Assembly: GCA_021443625.1 (NCBI GenBank)
Contig: JABUTP010000041.1
Coordinates: 2,454 to 10,971 of the forward strand
Source: Bacteroidales bacterium
GTDB taxonomy: Bacteria; Bacteroidota; Bacteroidia; Bacteroidales; UBA932
Direction: 5' to 3'
DNA: 8,518 nt
The position numbers were made by a program, and so were the translations under genes. Positions 7,532 through 8,518 of this stretch are shown piece by piece (within the stretch, counting starts at the first letter, position 1; every line of letters starts with the position of its first letter). The notes beneath the pieces were generated by a model, which saw only the letters and a list, made by a program, of their open reading frames with translations, was not told where the DNA came from and searched no databases.

Positions 7532-7642
7532 ATGAATCACGGTATTACCCCATCATCAGGTAATTTTTGCATTTTCTCGAACGGAATCGAGAGAGAAAGT
7601 TCTGGATATGTGATGGATGGATTCGGGGGGGTAATTATTTAA
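7532..7642 (+). CDS. Possible 36-residue leader peptide ORF
   Basis: A complete ATG-to-TAA reading frame of 36 codons (MNHGITPSSG ... GFGGVII) lies just downstream of the promoter box, with a purine-rich AAAGG 13 bases before its ATG. It encodes no signal peptide and I do not recognise the sequence. Its coding DNA contains an inverted repeat (7573-7598) and a run of seven G at 7625-7631. It ends 27 bases before a terminator-like hairpin, the position of a leader peptide in an attenuator. It may equally be a chance reading frame inside a long 5' leader or a small RNA. Translation is not shown by the sequence alone. Confidence 0.3.
   Translation: MNHGITPSSGNFCIFSNGIERESSGYVMDGFGGVII
7573..7598 (+). 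repeat. Inverted repeat in the leader region
   Basis: TCTCGA (7575-7580) and TCGAGA (7587-7592) are exact complements around a 6-base loop. After a 2-base bulge (GA) the outer TTT... and GAAA bases can also pair. An alternative register pairs TTTCTC (7573-7578) with GAGAAA (7593-7598). The hairpin is plausible in RNA but has no U-tract, so it is not a terminator by itself. Confidence 0.4.
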
Positions 7643-7669
7643 GTATCAATATATTAAGTATAATATATG

Positions 7670-7700
7670 CACTGGCGTCATTTGATGTCGGTGTTTTTTT
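7670..7700 (+). terminator. Intrinsic-terminator-like hairpin before the barrel gene
   Basis: CACTGGCGTC, an ATTT loop and GATGTCGGTG form a 10-base-pair stem (seven Watson-Crick pairs and three G-U pairs), followed directly by seven T. This is the textbook form of a factor-independent terminator in the plus direction. The G-U pairs make it asymmetric: on the opposite strand they become A-C mismatches, so it is built for plus-strand RNA. It lies between the promoter box at 7501 and the barrel start at 7772. It would therefore either end a short RNA of about 185 bases or attenuate the downstream gene. Confidence 0.6.
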
Positions 7701-7771
7701 GTGTGCCTATATCAAAAGATTCTTCTGTCGAAAGTCAGAATAAATGGAAATAACCGAACTAACTCAGATAT

Positions 7772-8518
7772 ATGAAAAAACTTAAAATTGTTGTTATTCT
7801 TATTACCATGGCTTTGTGCATGCCTTTGTACGCGCAAGAGTCAGAAGTTCCGGCTTATGAAAATCTGCGCACCAACACATGGAGCATATATGTTCAGGGT
7901 GGAACCTCATGGGGCGTGAATGTGCCGTACAAGAACATCAATCCATCGTTTGGGATCAATACAGCACCGCTCCTTGGCGGAGGTGTCAATTATAACATCC
8001 TCCCTTGGATCCGTCTCGGACTTAACTACGGCTGGTCATGGGTTCAACGCGAACAGCGTTACAATTCGATACAGCAGCTGTCCTATCCGGGCAATATTTC
8101 GGAATATACCAATATTCTGTGGACCTCGCAAAAGGGAGGTCTTGCCTATTCAGACTACCGCTTTAATCATCACGATCTTGACCTTACTGCAGAGTTCAAC
8201 CTTGCGGAGCTGTGGCATGTCCGCCAATCCAAATGGTTTAACCTCTATTTGGGTACCGGTTTGGGGTATATGTTCGGAAAAGGACGTACCTACAATCTCA
8301 GTATGGGTTTTGCCGAGTATGAAGATTCTGCCAATATAATAAATGGCTCTCATGTGGCTGACAACTGGAGTTATGGCTCGTGGCTCTATGGAAAGAATGA
8401 TGGTTTCAGCGCCAATAAAGTGTATGTACCTGCTGTCCTGAACATAGAGTTTGATGTTGATCCAAGCTGGACTGTAGGTGTCAAAGGACAGTATGATTTT
8501 GTCATCAACCCTGGAAAT
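7772..8518 (+). CDS. Outer-membrane beta-barrel protein (porin/OmpA-like N-terminal region), 3' end cut off
   Basis: The frame runs from an ATG to the window edge with no stop (249 codons). MKKLKIVVILITMALCMPLYAQE is a typical signal peptide, with cleavage expected after residue 21 (LYA). The mature part has glycine/aromatic-rich alternating strands, such as WSIYVQGGTSWGV near 37-49, GGGVNYNILPWIRLGLNYGWSW near 69-90, and FNLYLGTGLGYMFGKG. It also has turn-like loops rich in Asn, Ser and Gly, as in eight-stranded OmpA-type barrels of Bacteroidetes. Whether a C-terminal peptidoglycan-binding OmpA domain follows cannot be seen. Base composition is clearly more AT-rich than in the genes to its left. 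No TAnnTTTG box lies in the 70 bases between the upstream hairpin and the start, so expression may depend on read-through from the promoter near 7501. The barrel nature is well supported; the exact family is not. Confidence 0.85.
   Translation, partial: MKKLKIVVILITMALCMPLYAQESEVPAYENLRTNTWSIYVQGGTSWGVNVPYKNINPSFGINTAPLLGGGVNYNILPWIRLGLNYGWSWVQREQRYNSIQQLSYPGNISEYTNILWTSQKGGLAYSDYRFNHHDLDLTAEFNLAELWHVRQSKWFNLYLGTGLGYMFGKGRTYNLSMGFAEYEDSANIINGSHVADNWSYGSWLYGKNDGFSANKVYVPAVLNIEFDVDPSWTVGVKGQYDFVINPGN

Noticed and set aside
7659..7664. TATAAT resembling an E. coli -10 box before the barrel gene
   Set aside because: Bacteroidota primary sigma factors use TAnnTTTG, there is no matching -35, and any transcript would run straight into the terminator-like hairpin.
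1..8518. Search by eye for CRISPR repeats, tRNA/rRNA genes, insertion sequences, toxin-antitoxin pairs, phage or retron genes
   Set aside because: No regularly spaced repeats, cloverleaf-like sequences, transposase or reverse transcriptase motifs were seen; nearly all sequence is accounted for by the genes listed.

Overview
The window looks like chromosomal DNA from a member of the Bacteroidota, most likely order Bacteroidales. Three things suggest this: paralogue types largely restricted to that group (a DUF4876-type protein next to a DUF6850-type outer-membrane barrel), Bacteroidetes-type promoter boxes (TAnnTTTG) instead of E. coli -10 boxes, and start sites without strong Shine-Dalgarno sequences. 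Genus cannot be fixed from the sequence alone.

Layout from left to right. (1) Bases 1-2570, plus strand: the 3' part of a secreted DUF4876-like protein, overlapping by 4 bases (ATGA) a 525-residue outer-membrane beta-barrel of the DUF6850 type. They look like the distal end of an operon for a cell-surface complex, whose proximal genes (often a TonB-dependent receptor) would lie to the left. (2) 2558-3880, minus strand: rmuC, whose 3' end overlaps the barrel gene by 13 bases tail to tail. (3) 4012-6267, plus strand: a fused ResB/CcsA-type cytochrome c haem lyase (CcsBA) with all four expected histidines and the WWD motif, plus an unusual periplasmic CxxC. rmuC and this gene are divergent across about 130 bases. 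(4) 6268-6357: a short convergent gap with two inverted repeats. (5) 6358-7401, minus strand: a Gfo/Idh/MocA oxidoreductase of unknown substrate. (6) 7402-7771: a 370-base divergent control region with one promoter box on each strand, a 36-codon leader ORF and an intrinsic-terminator-like hairpin. (7) 7772 to the end, plus strand: the N-terminal part of a secreted outer-membrane beta-barrel protein, cut by the window edge.

The neighbouring transcription units do not form one pathway: an envelope/uptake module, a DNA-maintenance gene, a cytochrome maturation enzyme, a sugar-type dehydrogenase and a major-OMP-like gene. No mobile element, CRISPR array, tRNA or rRNA was seen. The part most worth a second look is 7501-7771, where promoter, small ORF, hairpin with U-tract and OMP gene are arranged like an attenuator or like a small RNA placed in front of a porin-type gene. 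The CxxC in the haem lyase and the DUF4876/DUF6850 surface module are the next most interesting.
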